Assembly (NCBI GenBank): GCA_949948735.1 | Contig: CATLGV010000008.1 | Location: 1 to 64,000, forward strand | DNA from: an uncultured Lachnospiraceae bacterium | GTDB lineage: Bacteria; Bacillota; Clostridia; Lachnospirales; Lachnospiraceae | Direction of reading: 5' to 3' | Length of the DNA: 64,000 nt | Part shown: positions 7,688 through 17,148 of the stretch, piece after piece | Position numbering within the stretch: the stretch's first letter is position 1 | Layout: each line of letters opens with the position of its first letter | Position numbers and translations under genes: made by a program | The notes under the pieces: generated by a model | The model's database searches: none | Told to the model about the DNA's origin: nothing | Seen by the model: only the letters and a program-made list of their open reading frames with translations

Positions 7688-7700
7688 TGACCACTGGTCA
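7688..7700. promoter_or_regulatory. Probable TetR operator
   Basis: TGACCACTGGTCA is a perfect 13-bp palindrome 33 bases upstream of the chosen TetR start. Confidence 0.6.
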
Positions 7701-7754
7701 AAAACTATTTTACAGCGCTGCACTTGTTTTGGCAAGTACTTTTTTCCGGCATAA

Positions 7755-7800
7755 TAAAAACGCTCTCATCGGCAGCGGTATTTCTGTCAATGAGAGCGTT
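7755..7800 (-). terminator. Terminator of the transglutaminase-like gene
   Basis: AACGCTCTCAT (7759-7769) pairs perfectly with ATGAGAGCGTT (7790-7800). On the minus strand the stem is followed by TTTTTATTATG, so it ends the leftward transcript from 8721. Confidence 0.8.
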
Positions 7801-7812
7801 CTGATTATTATC

Positions 7813-8721
7813 TTACTGAAAAACGTCATGGTAGATATTCTGCGTATTGTTTGTCAGGACAGACAGCTTTTCGTTTGCGGCCAGCAGCTGCTCGAGCTGT
7901 TCCATGTTTTTATCGGGCTCTGCCAGCAGCTGCGCCAGATAATCAAGCTCGCACAGCTCGCTTTCGCTCAGGGCCTGTATTCCGCCGCGGAGATATAAGG
8001 GCTGATAGGAGTAAAAGATTTCATTGTTCATCAGCGCGTGAAAATCCATAAACAGGTATTCACAGACGCCCTGCAGCGGATCCGGTGAAAACAGGTCCAG
8101 GTTCTTTTGCAGCGTATTGTTTCTCAGGCCCAGCCATGCTTCGGAGGCCGTTACAAACTTACGGCGCGGTAAATCAAATTGACTGTAACCAAAACGCTGC
8201 TCGTATTCATAATAGCCGTCGACGTCTGCCAGAACCCATCGATTCTCATCAAAATCCCAATATTCATTGACCCAATGCTCCATATAGCTGTCGCCCGTAT
8301 TGCCAAAGTCCATGAACCCGGCTCTTGAACGGCACGGGATTCCCTTTGCTTTTAATATGGCGCTGAATAATACGGAGGCCTGCCGGCAGGATACGGTAAT
8401 TCTTTTGGACACATCCCTGTTCTTTGTAAAGCCGGCTTCATCCAGACGCAAAATGCCGGCAAGCATTGAAACGGCAGTGATATATAACTCGTCTTCGTTT
8501 TTAAAACGATTCCTCGGATAGGACGCGAATTTCCCGAAATAAGTGTCCTCCAAATAAGGGGACGGCTCTGTAAAATACATGGACGGATGGGTAATCTGGC
8601 CGCACACCAGCATGCCGATGGAAGGAATATCGTCCGGCAGAGATAAGACAAAGTCCTTATAATTCCCTACATAGGTGTAGACGCTGGTTTCCAGATAACG
8701 CCGATATACTTTTTCGTTCAT
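7813..8721 (-). CDS. Transglutaminase-like protein
   Basis: 302 residues. The catalytic Cys-His-Asp triad of the transglutaminase-like superfamily is visible: Cys in ITVSCRQASVLFSAILKAKG, His in MEHWVNEYW, and Asp in VLADVDGYYEY. No signal peptide, so cytosolic. In bacteria this fold usually serves as a peptidase or amidase rather than a cross-linker. The C-terminal 100 residues are helical with no recognised domain. AGGAGG precedes the ATG by about 10 bases. Transcribed alone, with a good terminator. Substrate unknown. Confidence 0.8.
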   Translation of the reverse strand: MNEKVYRRYLETSVYTYVGNYKDFVLSLPDDIPSIGMLVCGQITHPSMYFTEPSPYLEDTYFGKFASYPRNRFKNEDELYITAVSMLAGILRLDEAGFTKNRDVSKRITVSCRQASVLFSAILKAKGIPCRSRAGFMDFGNTGDSYMEHWVNEYWDFDENRWVLADVDGYYEYEQRFGYSQFDLPRRKFVTASEAWLGLRNNTLQKNLDLFSPDPLQGVCEYLFMDFHALMNNEIFYSYQPLYLRGGIQALSESELCELDYLAQLLAEPDKNMEQLEQLLAANEKLSVLTNNTQNIYHDVFQ

Positions 8722-8803
8722 GCTTTTGTAACCTCCTGCTGTTTTTAAGCGGGTGCCTGCTCGGATTTATCTTAGCAAATTTAAAAAATTACGCCAATCT
8801 GAT

Positions 8804-10897
8804 TTAATCCACCTTATTCAACGTAAAATCGTCAACCGTTCCCCATCCCTTTGCGCCGCACTGGATGCGCACGCCGATGGTGAGCGTACCGTCTGTGACG
8901 ACGATGCTGCCGATTGTCGGCTCCTGCCAGTTGGCGTAGCCCTGCGCGGTAAAGGCGGCGGTCTGTTCTTCGCCGTTTACGGCCGCGTACAGCTCCATCT
9001 GTGCGGAGGCGTCAATATCGCCGCCCTGGAAGTACGCCTTCAGCGTATAAGTGCCCGGCTCCAGATCCGTAAACTGCTGTTCGATGGCAAATGACATATC
9101 GGCTTCCGACCAGAAGTGGAAGGAGTAGTCCCCGGTGTGCGCATCCGGCCCTTTTTCCTGATAATCCGTAGGATTTTTGTCGCCCTCATAGGTTACGCTC
9201 CACATGGAGGTGTCGCTTTCCTCGAAGCTGGGATTGACAACATAGTTGAGCATCTCCACCTTAACTGTGCAGCAGACCTGCGTGGGGGCATCGGAAGAGG
9301 CATTCTCGTCGAGGACTCTGCCCCATACCTCATAGGTGCCCGCCTTGGCGGTATCAACGCCGGCTGCCTGTTCAGCGGCCCATTCCACAGGCATCGCTTT
9401 ATTTAAGGAGCGGTCGTTGTAGACGACGTCCACCGTCTCGGGCAGCGTAAGCCTGGCGCCGATATTGCAGGTGACGCTGGGTGCGACAACCATATCAATA
9501 GCGGGCTCGGTCTTGGTGCCGTATTTCAGCCATTTATAGGTATTTAACGATTCGAGCGGCATCCCGTCGGGAGAAAACAGCGCCTGATTATCCCAGGAGC
9601 AGCCGCCGTAGTATTTGCCTGCGTCATCGGGATCGTAGCCGGCCGCGTAGCTGCTGGCCCAGCCGGAGCCGTTGGCCTCCCAAATCGCGGAGTTGTTGGC
9701 GGGGCCTACGGCGATCCATGCGCCTTCCCAGTAAAATACGCCAAGTGCGCCCACTTCATCTGCGGCGGCGCATACATCGCGCAGCGCGGCAGCCTGACTC
9801 TGTACGGTCGCGCCGTATTCGTCCAGCAGATCGTCTGCGCCCACACTGTTTCCGGAGCCGTCGCTGTCCTCGAGGGTGTAGCAGTAGGCGGTCTCCGCTA
9901 TAAGTGTTTCCTTACCGTACTTATCCTGAACATGGGCCATAATTTTTTTGATATCGTCAAAGGTTCCGTGCCAGTACGGATAATAGGAAAGTGCGAAAAT
10001 ATCGTAATCTACCTGAAAGCTGGCAAGCTTGTACAGGATGGAATCCAGGCCGTCGAAGTCGTTGGCATTGGTATAATGGAGAGCGACCTTGATCTCCTTG
10101 CCGTAGCTTGCGGATACTTCGCGGACGGCCCGGCTTCCTGCGTTCATCAGCTGGGCGACGTTGGGGATCATGGTCTCGCCGGACATGCCGTTGTTGGTCT
10201 CGTTGCCGACCTGCACCATGCAGACGTTGACGCCTGCGTCGAGCAGCTGTGTCAGGCTGTCCTTTGTAAATTCGTACAGTGCGTCGGATTTCTCCTCGAG
10301 GGACATGCCCGCCCATGCCTTAGGAACCATCTGTTTCTTGGGGTCGGCCCAGAAGTCTGAATAGTGAAAATCAATGCAGACCTTCATGCCGTACTGAGTA
10401 GCGCGCCTGCCCAGCTCGATTGCGGTAGCGACGTCATTGTTTCCGCCGCCGTAGCCGTTCCCGTTCTCGTCATAGGGATCGTTCCACACGCGGATACGGG
10501 CGTAATTGACGCCAGATTCCGCCATCGTCTGAAAGACGTCCTGCTCCTGGCCGGCGGCGTTATAATATTTGACGCCGCTCTTTTCCTCCACAAGGACTGA
10601 GGATACGTCCATCCCGCGGATGAAATCATCGGAAATGTCCGGAACAGGCTCGATGTAAATACCGGCGTCCTCAGCGGCAGTCGGCAGCGGATAGGCCGGG
10701 ACAGTCTCCAAAACCGCACCATTTGGTACGGCTTCCGGTGTGGAATCCTCAGCGGCGGTAGTGCCGGCCTGCTGTGTTTCGGGTGCGGCGTCTGCCGGCG
10801 TATCCCTGGAGCCGCAGCCGGACATGCCGGCGCCGATTAAGGCGGCAGTCATGGATATTGCCAGAAGGCGGCGTAAAAAATTGTTTTGCTTTTTCAT
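8804..10897 (-). CDS. GH53 endo-beta-1,4-galactanase lipoprotein
   Basis: 697 residues. Lipoprotein signal with lipobox GMSGC (Cys28), then an Ala/Thr-rich linker. Residues ~91-445 are the GH53 catalytic domain: DFIRGMDVSS, WNDPYDENGNGYGGGNN, general acid Glu in VQVGNETNNGM and nucleophile Glu in LIAETAYCYT. An Ig-like Big_4 module follows (ETVDVVYNDRSLN), then a C-terminal jelly-roll of the CBM4/9/61 type (NPSFEES to DDFTLNKV) that likely binds galactan. The enzyme cuts beta-1,4-galactan side chains of pectin RG-I at the cell surface. Start at 10897 chosen for GGAG upstream; the frame extends further without one. It complements the RG-I genes near 49-54 kb. Confidence 0.95.
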   Translation of the reverse strand: MKKQNNFLRRLLAISMTAALIGAGMSGCGSRDTPADAAPETQQAGTTAAEDSTPEAVPNGAVLETVPAYPLPTAAEDAGIYIEPVPDISDDFIRGMDVSSVLVEEKSGVKYYNAAGQEQDVFQTMAESGVNYARIRVWNDPYDENGNGYGGGNNDVATAIELGRRATQYGMKVCIDFHYSDFWADPKKQMVPKAWAGMSLEEKSDALYEFTKDSLTQLLDAGVNVCMVQVGNETNNGMSGETMIPNVAQLMNAGSRAVREVSASYGKEIKVALHYTNANDFDGLDSILYKLASFQVDYDIFALSYYPYWHGTFDDIKKIMAHVQDKYGKETLIAETAYCYTLEDSDGSGNSVGADDLLDEYGATVQSQAAALRDVCAAADEVGALGVFYWEGAWIAVGPANNSAIWEANGSGWASSYAAGYDPDDAGKYYGGCSWDNQALFSPDGMPLESLNTYKWLKYGTKTEPAIDMVVAPSVTCNIGARLTLPETVDVVYNDRSLNKAMPVEWAAEQAAGVDTAKAGTYEVWGRVLDENASSDAPTQVCCTVKVEMLNYVVNPSFEESDTSMWSVTYEGDKNPTDYQEKGPDAHTGDYSFHFWSEADMSFAIEQQFTDLEPGTYTLKAYFQGGDIDASAQMELYAAVNGEEQTAAFTAQGYANWQEPTIGSIVVTDGTLTIGVRIQCGAKGWGTVDDFTLNKVD

Positions 10898-10961
10898 GTA
10901 ATCTCCATTTCCGCGCACGTTTCCTGCGCATTTCAAATTCTTGATATGAGTATAACATATT

Positions 10962-10975
10962 CCGCGATTACGCGG
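10962..10975. promoter_or_regulatory. Small palindrome upstream of the galactanase gene
   Basis: CCGCG ATTA CGCGG, 65 bases upstream of the GH53 start, next to a minus-strand TATACT-like -10 (around 10951). Possible operator. Confidence 0.35.
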
Positions 10976-11124
10976 ATAGTAAATTAGGGCGAAAAAGGTG
11001 CAAATTCAATCATTTTGGGCAGAGGAAATTTTTACAAGGCGCAAATTCTTTCTTGCTCTTGCCGGACAAATACACTAAGATAAAAGAAGGCTTTGGTAAA
11101 GGTCCATACAAAGGAGAGTTCTCA

Positions 11125-12384
11125 ATGAAAGCTTTAAAGCGTGCGATTATACTGTTTGCCACATTTGGGGTTCTGCTTTTCGCAAAATCCTTTATGGGAA
11201 GGGCGGCAGCCGCGGAGGCATCCGCCGGCGCCATATACTATGTCCGGTTTTCCGGGCAGGGCCTGAATGTCTATGCGGATCCTTCCCTGCAGGGGGAGCC
11301 TGCAGCGGTGCTTCCCGACAATACTTATGTACAGATTATACTTGGCCCGCTGGATTTTCTTGTGAAGATACGGGTGTATGATACAGGGCTGGAGGGGTAT
11401 GCGGATATGAGATACCTCCGGCGGCTGGATGCGGCGGTATTTGATTATGACGTCTATACATACGAGGAGCTGGAGGAGGATATTGCACAGCTGCAGGCCC
11501 GCTATCCCGAGCTGCTCCATGTAAATATAACGGGGCAATCCGCCGACGGGAGGAATCTGTACGAGCTGATTCTGGGAAATACGGCGGCTCCGCGGCATAT
11601 GCTGGTGCAGGCCGGTATCCATGCCCGTGAATATGCCAATCCGTATCTTGTGATGGAACAGCTGGAGCAGTGCCTTTACTATTATGACTGCGGATATTTC
11701 CATGAAACAAGCTACAGAGAGCTGTTTGAAAATGTAGCGGTTCACATTGTGCCGATGGTCAATCCGGACGGCATTGCGCTCAGCCAGTCCGGGGAAAGCG
11801 CCCTGCGCTCGCCCGAGCTGCTGCAGACCGTGCGCAGCTGCTATGCGTATGACCGCGCAGCCGGGCGGACGAAGAACAGCTATGAGCGATACCTTCAAAG
11901 ATGGAAGGCCAACGCGCGCGGCGTGGATCTCAACGGCAATTTTGCCCCGGGCTTCGGACTTGATACAAAAGCGACGCAGCCCTCCTATGCGGGATATCCG
12001 GGGGCTGCGCCCTTCTCGGAGCCGGAAACCATGTCTCTTGGCGCAGTGACGCTGCTGTGCCGGCCCTGCGTTGTCATCAGCTACCACTCGATGGGGGAGG
12101 TTGCCTACTGGAATACGGCCGAGAGCAGATACACGGAGATGAACAGGATGTTTTCAAGCTATATGCTGTCGCTTGTCCCGTATAAAAGGATGGGGAGCGG
12201 GACCGCATCGGGCAGCTATCTGGACTGGATTTACAGCGGGGATGCGCCCGTCTGCTCCATCACCTTTGAGACGGGGGATACGGACTGCCCGTTTACGCTG
12301 GCGCATTACCCTAAGATATGGCTGGAGCACTCTCTTGTGATGCAGGCGGCTGCGGCATACGCGTACAGCCACGCCGCGGAGTAG
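11125..12384 (+). CDS. Secreted M14 family zinc carboxypeptidase
   Basis: 419 residues. An N-terminal signal sequence or anchor (RAIILFATFGVLLFA) is followed by an SH3-like module (residues ~32-95) and a zinc carboxypeptidase domain. Zinc ligands appear as HAREY (HxxE) and the later His in VISYHSMGE; the catalytic Glu is in ITFETGD; substrate-binding features are VNPDG and DLNGNF. M14 enzymes remove C-terminal residues from peptides; with an SH3 module, cell-wall peptides are plausible. Start chosen at 11125 because GGAG lies upstream; the longer frame has none. Divergent from the galactanase gene. Confidence 0.93.
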   Translation: MKALKRAIILFATFGVLLFAKSFMGRAAAAEASAGAIYYVRFSGQGLNVYADPSLQGEPAAVLPDNTYVQIILGPLDFLVKIRVYDTGLEGYADMRYLRRLDAAVFDYDVYTYEELEEDIAQLQARYPELLHVNITGQSADGRNLYELILGNTAAPRHMLVQAGIHAREYANPYLVMEQLEQCLYYYDCGYFHETSYRELFENVAVHIVPMVNPDGIALSQSGESALRSPELLQTVRSCYAYDRAAGRTKNSYERYLQRWKANARGVDLNGNFAPGFGLDTKATQPSYAGYPGAAPFSEPETMSLGAVTLLCRPCVVISYHSMGEVAYWNTAESRYTEMNRMFSSYMLSLVPYKRMGSGTASGSYLDWIYSGDAPVCSITFETGDTDCPFTLAHYPKIWLEHSLVMQAAAAYAYSHAAE

Positions 12385-12458
12385 GCATCCGGCGATAAGA
12401 CAGGAAGCTTCGCAGCTTTCGAAAAGCGTCACAAAGTCAACGGAAACGGAGGCAGATT

Positions 12459-12713
12459 ATGTTTGGATTTATGAAAGGCCCTGGCAAAAACAGGCAGCTC
12501 GATGAAATCATCGGGCGGATTGAAATGAACATGTCGAATAATTATAAAGACGCCGCGCAGGACAATCTCAGGGAGCTTGCGCGCGCCCTTGAGGAGCTGA
12601 CGGCTTCCGGGAAAATGGGTGAAAAGCAGCGCCTTTACTATGAAGGGCGGCTTTCCACCTTCCGGGAGCGGATGAAGAACTTTACGCATAAAGATCAGAA
12701 GCCGACGTGGTAG
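12459..12713 (+). CDS. Small hypothetical protein
   Basis: 84 residues, soluble, largely alpha-helical and charged, with no recognised domain. GGAGG lies eight bases before the ATG. It follows the carboxypeptidase gene by 74 bases and converges on the MATE gene, whose stop is seven bases away. Codon use matches the neighbours, so I regard it as real, but function unknown. Confidence 0.65.
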   Translation: MFGFMKGPGKNRQLDEIIGRIEMNMSNNYKDAAQDNLRELARALEELTASGKMGEKQRLYYEGRLSTFRERMKNFTHKDQKPTW

Positions 12714-12719
12714 GATCTC

Positions 12720-14048
12720 TCAATAATGATATTTGTCCTTCTTGGCCGCAAGAAATATCATCGAGATGATAAAAGCGAAAATCTCCGCGACGGTAATCGC
12801 CCACCAGATTCCGTCCAGTCCCAGGAGGGCCGGCAGGAGCAGGACGGAGAGCATCTGGAACACGAGCGTCCGCAAAAACGAGATTGCCGCGGAGATGCCG
12901 CCGTTGTTGAGCGCCGTAAAAAACGAGGACGTAAAGATATTCGCGCCGGCCAGGATAAAGGCAAAGGCAAACAGCCGGAAGGCGTGCGTGGTCATCTCCA
13001 GCAGCCCGCTGTCGTAGCCGACGAAAACCTTCGCCATCGGATGTGCCAGCAGCTGGGAGAGCAGCATCATGGCGACGCCCGCCGCGCCCATAATGATATA
13101 GCTTTTGCGGCGGATGCTGCGCAGCTCAGCGTGATTTTCCGCGCCGTAATGGTAGCTGATGACGGGGGCGGTTCCGATGGTGTAGCCGATAAAGACCGCA
13201 ATAAAGATAAATTGCACATACATCAGGACGCCGTATGCAGCGATGCCGTTTTCTCCGGCGTATTTTAAAAGCTGGAAGTTGTAGAGCATGCTGACCAGCG
13301 AGCCGGAGATGTTCGACATCAGCTCGGAGGAGCCGTTGATGCAGGCATTCAGCAGGACTTTGCCCTCAAGGCGGGTCGGGACAAGCCGCAGCAGGCTGCT
13401 GTTGGGGCGCAGGAAGTAGAAAAAGGGCAGCACGCCGCCGACACACTGGCTGATGCCTGTGGCCAGCGCCGCGCCCGCGACGCCCCAGTGGAACCCGGCG
13501 ATAAACAGCGCGTCCAGCGCCATATTGGTAAGGCCGGCGGCAACGGTGATATAGAGGCCGAGCTTGGGCTTTTCCGCGGTGGTCAGGAAGGCCTGGAAGG
13601 TGTTTTGCAGCATAAAGGCGATATTAAATAACAGGATGATGCGTCCGTAAACGACACAGTCCCCGATCATGGCCTCTGTCGCGCCAAGCAGACAGGAGAT
13701 GGGCCGGATGAAAACAATACCGATAACAGACAGCGCGATACCGCAGATGCCGGTAAGGGTAATCAGCATGGAAAAATAGCGGTTGGCGTCCGCCCGCCGG
13801 TTTTCGCCCAGCGTCTTTGCGACGAGCGCGCTGCCGCCGGTACCGATCATAAATCCGAATCCGCCCAGTATCATCAGAAAGGGCATGATCAGGTTGATAG
13901 CGGCAAACGGCGTTTTTCCCGCGACATTTGATACAAAAAGCCCGTCGACAACGCCGTATATGGATGTGAAGATCATCATCATAATCGACGGGAAGCAGAA
14001 CCGGAACAGCTTCCGGTAAGTAAAATGATCAGATAACTGGATTGCCAT
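12720..14048 (-). CDS. MATE family multidrug efflux transporter
   Basis: 442 residues with 12 membrane segments in two homologous halves; the pattern FTSIYGVVDGLFVSNVAG and AINLIMPFLMILGGFGFMIG is typical of the Na+/H+-coupled MATE exporters of Clostridia. AAAGGAGG precedes the ATG at 14048; the open frame further upstream is out-of-frame readthrough over the kinase-like gene. The start lies 20 bases inside the preceding gene, indicating one operon with the kinase-like protein and MarR regulator. Confidence 0.92.
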   Translation of the reverse strand: MAIQLSDHFTYRKLFRFCFPSIMMMIFTSIYGVVDGLFVSNVAGKTPFAAINLIMPFLMILGGFGFMIGTGGSALVAKTLGENRRADANRYFSMLITLTGICGIALSVIGIVFIRPISCLLGATEAMIGDCVVYGRIILLFNIAFMLQNTFQAFLTTAEKPKLGLYITVAAGLTNMALDALFIAGFHWGVAGAALATGISQCVGGVLPFFYFLRPNSSLLRLVPTRLEGKVLLNACINGSSELMSNISGSLVSMLYNFQLLKYAGENGIAAYGVLMYVQFIFIAVFIGYTIGTAPVISYHYGAENHAELRSIRRKSYIIMGAAGVAMMLLSQLLAHPMAKVFVGYDSGLLEMTTHAFRLFAFAFILAGANIFTSSFFTALNNGGISAAISFLRTLVFQMLSVLLLPALLGLDGIWWAITVAEIFAFIISMIFLAAKKDKYHY

Positions 14049-14673
14049 GATCCGCGTTCCTCCTTTCGAACCAGCTTTGCGCGAAAGCGGCAAGATGCGG
14101 CACAATAACCGGAATATCAATGTCTGTCGTATTGATGCATAGATGATAGCCGCGCCTGTCGCCCCACGGATATGACGCCGCAAGCGCGTGGTCAGCGGCC
14201 CTTGCCTTGTCGATTTGACGGATTTTGCGCTCCAGCCCGCGCGCGGACAACGCTTCACCTGCATCCGCACGCTGGCGGCAGCGCGCAATCCGCGCTTCCA
14301 TATCCGCATATATAAAGAGCTTGAGCGGCTGGAAGGCCTCCAGCACCGCGTCGGCGCCCCTGCCCACAATCACGCAGTCGCCCTTTGCGGCAAGCGTTTC
14401 GATAAGCCTGTGCTGCTGCGCGAGAATTTGGGGCGCGTTGCCTGCGGAACGGGGCGCGTGCTGTGTGAGCGTGCGCGAGAAGGTGAGCGGATACTGCCTG
14501 GCCACCCCGTTTTCCAGGGTCCGCTCGATATAGGCCTCGTCCAGCCGGGACTGTCTGGCCAGCATGGTTATAATCTCCTTGTCGTAATAGGCAATGCCGA
14601 GCGCGTCTGCAAGGCGTTTGCCCAGCTCTCTGCCGCCGCTGCCAAATTCGCGGCTTACGGTAACAATTCTCAT
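14029..14673 (-). CDS. Cytidylate kinase-like protein
   Basis: 214 residues. Begins [22 protein letters not shown], the variant P-loop of the cytidylate-kinase-like family (SREFGSGG in place of GxxGxGK), followed by AYYDKEIITMLAR and GRGADAVL. Members resemble P-loop nucleotide kinases but their substrates are mostly unknown. The canonical cmk is usually found elsewhere with rpsA, so this is probably an accessory paralogue. It overlaps MarR (ATGA at 14670-14673) and MATE, suggesting a three-gene unit. What a kinase-like protein does for an efflux pump is not evident. Confidence 0.85.
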   Translation of the reverse strand: MRIVTVSREFGSGGRELGKRLADALGIAYYDKEIITMLARQSRLDEAYIERTLENGVARQYPLTFSRTLTQHAPRSAGNAPQILAQQHRLIETLAAKGDCVIVGRGADAVLEAFQPLKLFIYADMEARIARCRQRADAGEALSARGLERKIRQIDKARAADHALAASYPWGDRRGYHLCINTTDIDIPVIVPHLAAFAQSWFERRNADHGNPVI

Positions 14674-15158
14674 ATGCGTCCTCCTTCTTCATTTCGGGGC
14701 CGGCAGGCGTTCGCCTGTAAAGCCGTCATGTTTTCCTTCAACAGCTTCGTGTATTTGTGAAACAGCGCAAGAAAAGCCTCCTGTTCCTGGTCGGTCAGGC
14801 AAGACAGCGCATGCTGCTCTGCGTCAATCACCCGGTCTACCGTCTGTCCGGCAAGGCTGCGGCCCCGGTCGGTCAAAAGAACCTGCTTGCTTCTGCGGTC
14901 TGCCATTTCCGTCAGGCGGATGACGCCGTCCTGCTCGAGCTTTTTCAGCGCGGAATTGACCGTCTGCTTGGGCTGGTACATGGTATTGCAGATTCCGCGC
15001 TGCGTGACTGGTTCGGTCTCCGTCCGGAGCGTGTACAGAATCCAGAAGGCGCAGTCGGGAAGACCCAGCGCTTTTGCGGCGCAGCGGTAGATGTCGTCGC
15101 TTTCCTTTATAATGCTGTTAAATTCGGATAATTTTGTGCCGATAGCAGTCTCGTTCAT
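14670..15158 (-). CDS. MarR family transcriptional regulator
   Basis: 162 residues with the winged helix: [28 protein letters not shown] and the wing [22 protein letters not shown] precedes the ATG. It heads the kinase-like/MATE operon, and two copies of the palindrome TCCGAAATCGGA sit in and beside its promoter, so autorepression relieved by a drug-like ligand is likely. Confidence 0.92.
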   Translation of the reverse strand: MNETAIGTKLSEFNSIIKESDDIYRCAAKALGLPDCAFWILYTLRTETEPVTQRGICNTMYQPKQTVNSALKKLEQDGVIRLTEMADRRSKQVLLTDRGRSLAGQTVDRVIDAEQHALSCLTDQEQEAFLALFHKYTKLLKENMTALQANACRPRNEEGGRI

Positions 15159-15224
15159 ACAAATATCGAAGTCCTTTCCTTCTGTAATGTAATCATTTAT
15201 GCGTATTCAATGCAGAAAATCAAT

Positions 15225-15238
15225 GTCCGAAATCGGAC
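15225..15238. promoter_or_regulatory. MarR operator copy 1
   Basis: GTCCGAAATCGGAC, arms GTCCGA/TCGGAC around AA. Located just downstream of the minus-strand -10, near the transcription start. Confidence 0.75.
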
Positions 15239-15248
15239 TGATTTTCAC

Positions 15249-15277
15249 AGTATAATCCGAAATCGGACTTTTGTCAA
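15249..15277 (-). promoter_or_regulatory. Promoter of the MarR operon with operator copy 2
   Basis: On the minus strand TTGACA (15277-15272), 17-base spacer, TATACT (15254-15249). The second copy TCCGAAATCGGA (15256-15267) lies inside the spacer, so bound repressor would block polymerase. The two operators are 30-31 bases apart, three helical turns. Confidence 0.8.
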
Positions 15278-15467
15278 TCCTTTTTTAAACCGCAATGCGT
15301 ACCCGAAAAACCGCGAGGTATACCCGGGGGCTTCAAAATCCGTTTATTTCCTATTATGCTGTATATTAAGGTGTTTTCGCGGCCTGCCGCTCAGGGGCGG
15401 TGCGAAAATATACGGATATACGAAAGGGATTGCGCCCCGGTTTGCGGTGGCAGGAATGGAGATGAAT

Positions 15468-16967
15468 ATGGACGGGCAGATGGATTTTTTTGAGCAGAAT
15501 GATCAAAAGGTTTGTAAACGACTGGCGAAGGTGCTGCTGTGGATGACGCTGGTGTTTCCGGTATTGTTTCTGGCGACTGCCGCGGGGGCGTTTCAGATTC
15601 GCTATCCGGATCTGGCGGTATTGTCCGCAATCGGCTGTGTGTGTACGGTGGGACCGACCTTTTTGCAAAGAACGGGCGTGCCTGTCCGTGTGATGCGCTA
15701 TGTCAGCGTATTGGCGGTTGGCTTTATCGTTATGCTGCTGGGTGGGAATTCCGCGATTGGAATCTATATGACATACGGCCTTGCGATGCTTTTCAGCTGT
15801 ATGTTTTTTGACAAAAAATTCACGCTGCGGATTGCGGCTGTAAGCTACGTTTTTCTGCTGATATCGCTGTTTCTGCGCGCACAGAATGTGCAGCAAATCG
15901 AGTACCCGACCAATATGGAGTGGTTTTTGACCCGTTCAATGGGCTTTACGATAGAGCAGGTGGTTATGGCGGCGGTATTTGTAAATATTGCAGGGGCGTC
16001 CAGGGCGCTTCTGGAAAATCTGCACAGCGCCAGACAGGTGGCCGCCGTGGTGGAAACCTGCGGGAACGTGTCTTCGGAACTGGTGGGGATGACAGGAGAG
16101 CTCGCCGAAAATATGAGCGAATCCAGAAGAGTCAACGAGTCTATTGCAGGCTCGGCGCAGGAAACAACCGAGGACTGCCGCAGAAGCCTGCTCCATGTCA
16201 ATTCCATGCAGGCTTCCGTAGGGGAAATGGTAAAATCAATCGGCATGATTGACGAACGGACAAGGGAGATGCTGGAAATCTCGGACGATATCGGACAGCG
16301 CATGGATCATTATGTGGAAATCATGGATTATGCGATGGAGAGTATGCGGGATATTGAGAAGACGGCCAATCTTACCGGGGAATCCGTTCAGCATCTGGAG
16401 CAGGTTATTACGCAGATATCCTCCTTTGCCGGGGAGATCTCCGATATTACGGCGAAGACGAATATGCTTGCGCTGAACGCGTCTATCGAGGCGGCGCGCG
16501 CCGGGGTGCACGGTAAGGGGTTTTCCGTGGTTGCGGAGGAAATCCGTGTACTGGCGGAAAATTCCAAGAAGGCAAGCACCTCCATCAAGTCCGTTGTCGA
16601 TAACGTGCTCACAATGCTGGACGAGGTAAAGGCGTCGAACGGGCAGAATCTGATGTCGGTGGACGCGGGGCTTACGCAGATTTCCGGAGCAAGGCAGGAA
16701 GCGCAGGAGCTTGGCAGGCTGCAGGGCGCTTCCAGGGAAAAGACGGAGCAAATCGCCCAAAACAGCGGAGAGACACAGCAGCACAGCCGGCAGGTACGGG
16801 AGATGGCGGAGGAAATGACAACGCTGGTGCAGAATTCCCTCGAACGCGCGGATTCTATTGTAGGCGAGGCGAAACAGCAGGAAAAGCTCACGGATATGAC
16901 AGGGCAGACCTTTTCGGGCGTGGAGCGGATTGCAAAGGAATTATACGAGCTGAGCCGGAGCATTTAG
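15468..16967 (+). CDS. Methyl-accepting chemotaxis protein
   Basis: 499 residues. About six N-terminal membrane segments (residues ~25-180) replace the usual periplasmic sensor, so it probably senses within the membrane or internally. The C-terminal two thirds is the coiled-coil signalling domain with the conserved hairpin tip [20 protein letters not shown] then [20 protein letters not shown], which contacts CheA/CheW. No obvious HAMP domain. Three in-frame ATGs are spaced six bases apart; 15468 has GGAG at six bases. The frame upstream to 15210 overlaps the MarR operators and is rejected. No che genes lie nearby, so it feeds a remote chemosensory array. Confidence 0.9.
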   Translation: MDGQMDFFEQNDQKVCKRLAKVLLWMTLVFPVLFLATAAGAFQIRYPDLAVLSAIGCVCTVGPTFLQRTGVPVRVMRYVSVLAVGFIVMLLGGNSAIGIYMTYGLAMLFSCMFFDKKFTLRIAAVSYVFLLISLFLRAQNVQQIEYPTNMEWFLTRSMGFTIEQVVMAAVFVNIAGASRALLENLHSARQVAAVVETCGNVSSELVGMTGELAENMSESRRVNESIAGSAQETTEDCRRSLLHVNSMQASVGEMVKSIGMIDERTREMLEISDDIGQRMDHYVEIMDYAMESMRDIEKTANLTGESVQHLEQVITQISSFAGEISDITAKTNMLALNASIEAARAGVHGKGFSVVAEEIRVLAENSKKASTSIKSVVDNVLTMLDEVKASNGQNLMSVDAGLTQISGARQEAQELGRLQGASREKTEQIAQNSGETQQHSRQVREMAEEMTTLVQNSLERADSIVGEAKQQEKLTDMTGQTFSGVERIAKELYELSRSI

Positions 16968-17043
16968 CTTCGCCTCTAAGGAGACGCTGATAAAAGCGTT
17001 TCCCTAAATATTGATTGACAGATATGAAAAAAAAGCGCAGGAT

Positions 17044-17069
17044 AGTATTTAGAAATTTCCCTAAATACT
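17044..17069. promoter_or_regulatory. Inverted repeat upstream of the ArsR gene
   Basis: AGTATTTAG (17044-17052) and CTAAATACT (17061-17069), a perfect 9-bp dyad with 8-base spacing, 80 bases upstream of the ArsR start. The word TTTCCCTAAATA-T/C-TG also occurs at 16999 and 17056. Likely ArsR operator; it could instead be a terminator stem for the chemoreceptor gene, but no T-run follows. Confidence 0.5.
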
Positions 17070-17148
17070 GCTCTCAATTGACAAAGGCAAGTACCTTTGC
17101 CAGAGGGAGGGAATCCTGATTGACAGTACGAAGCAGGGAGCGGTGCAT

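Noticed and set aside
15210-15467. N-terminal extension of the chemoreceptor
   Set aside because: It would cover the MarR operators and promoter and lacks a ribosome site.
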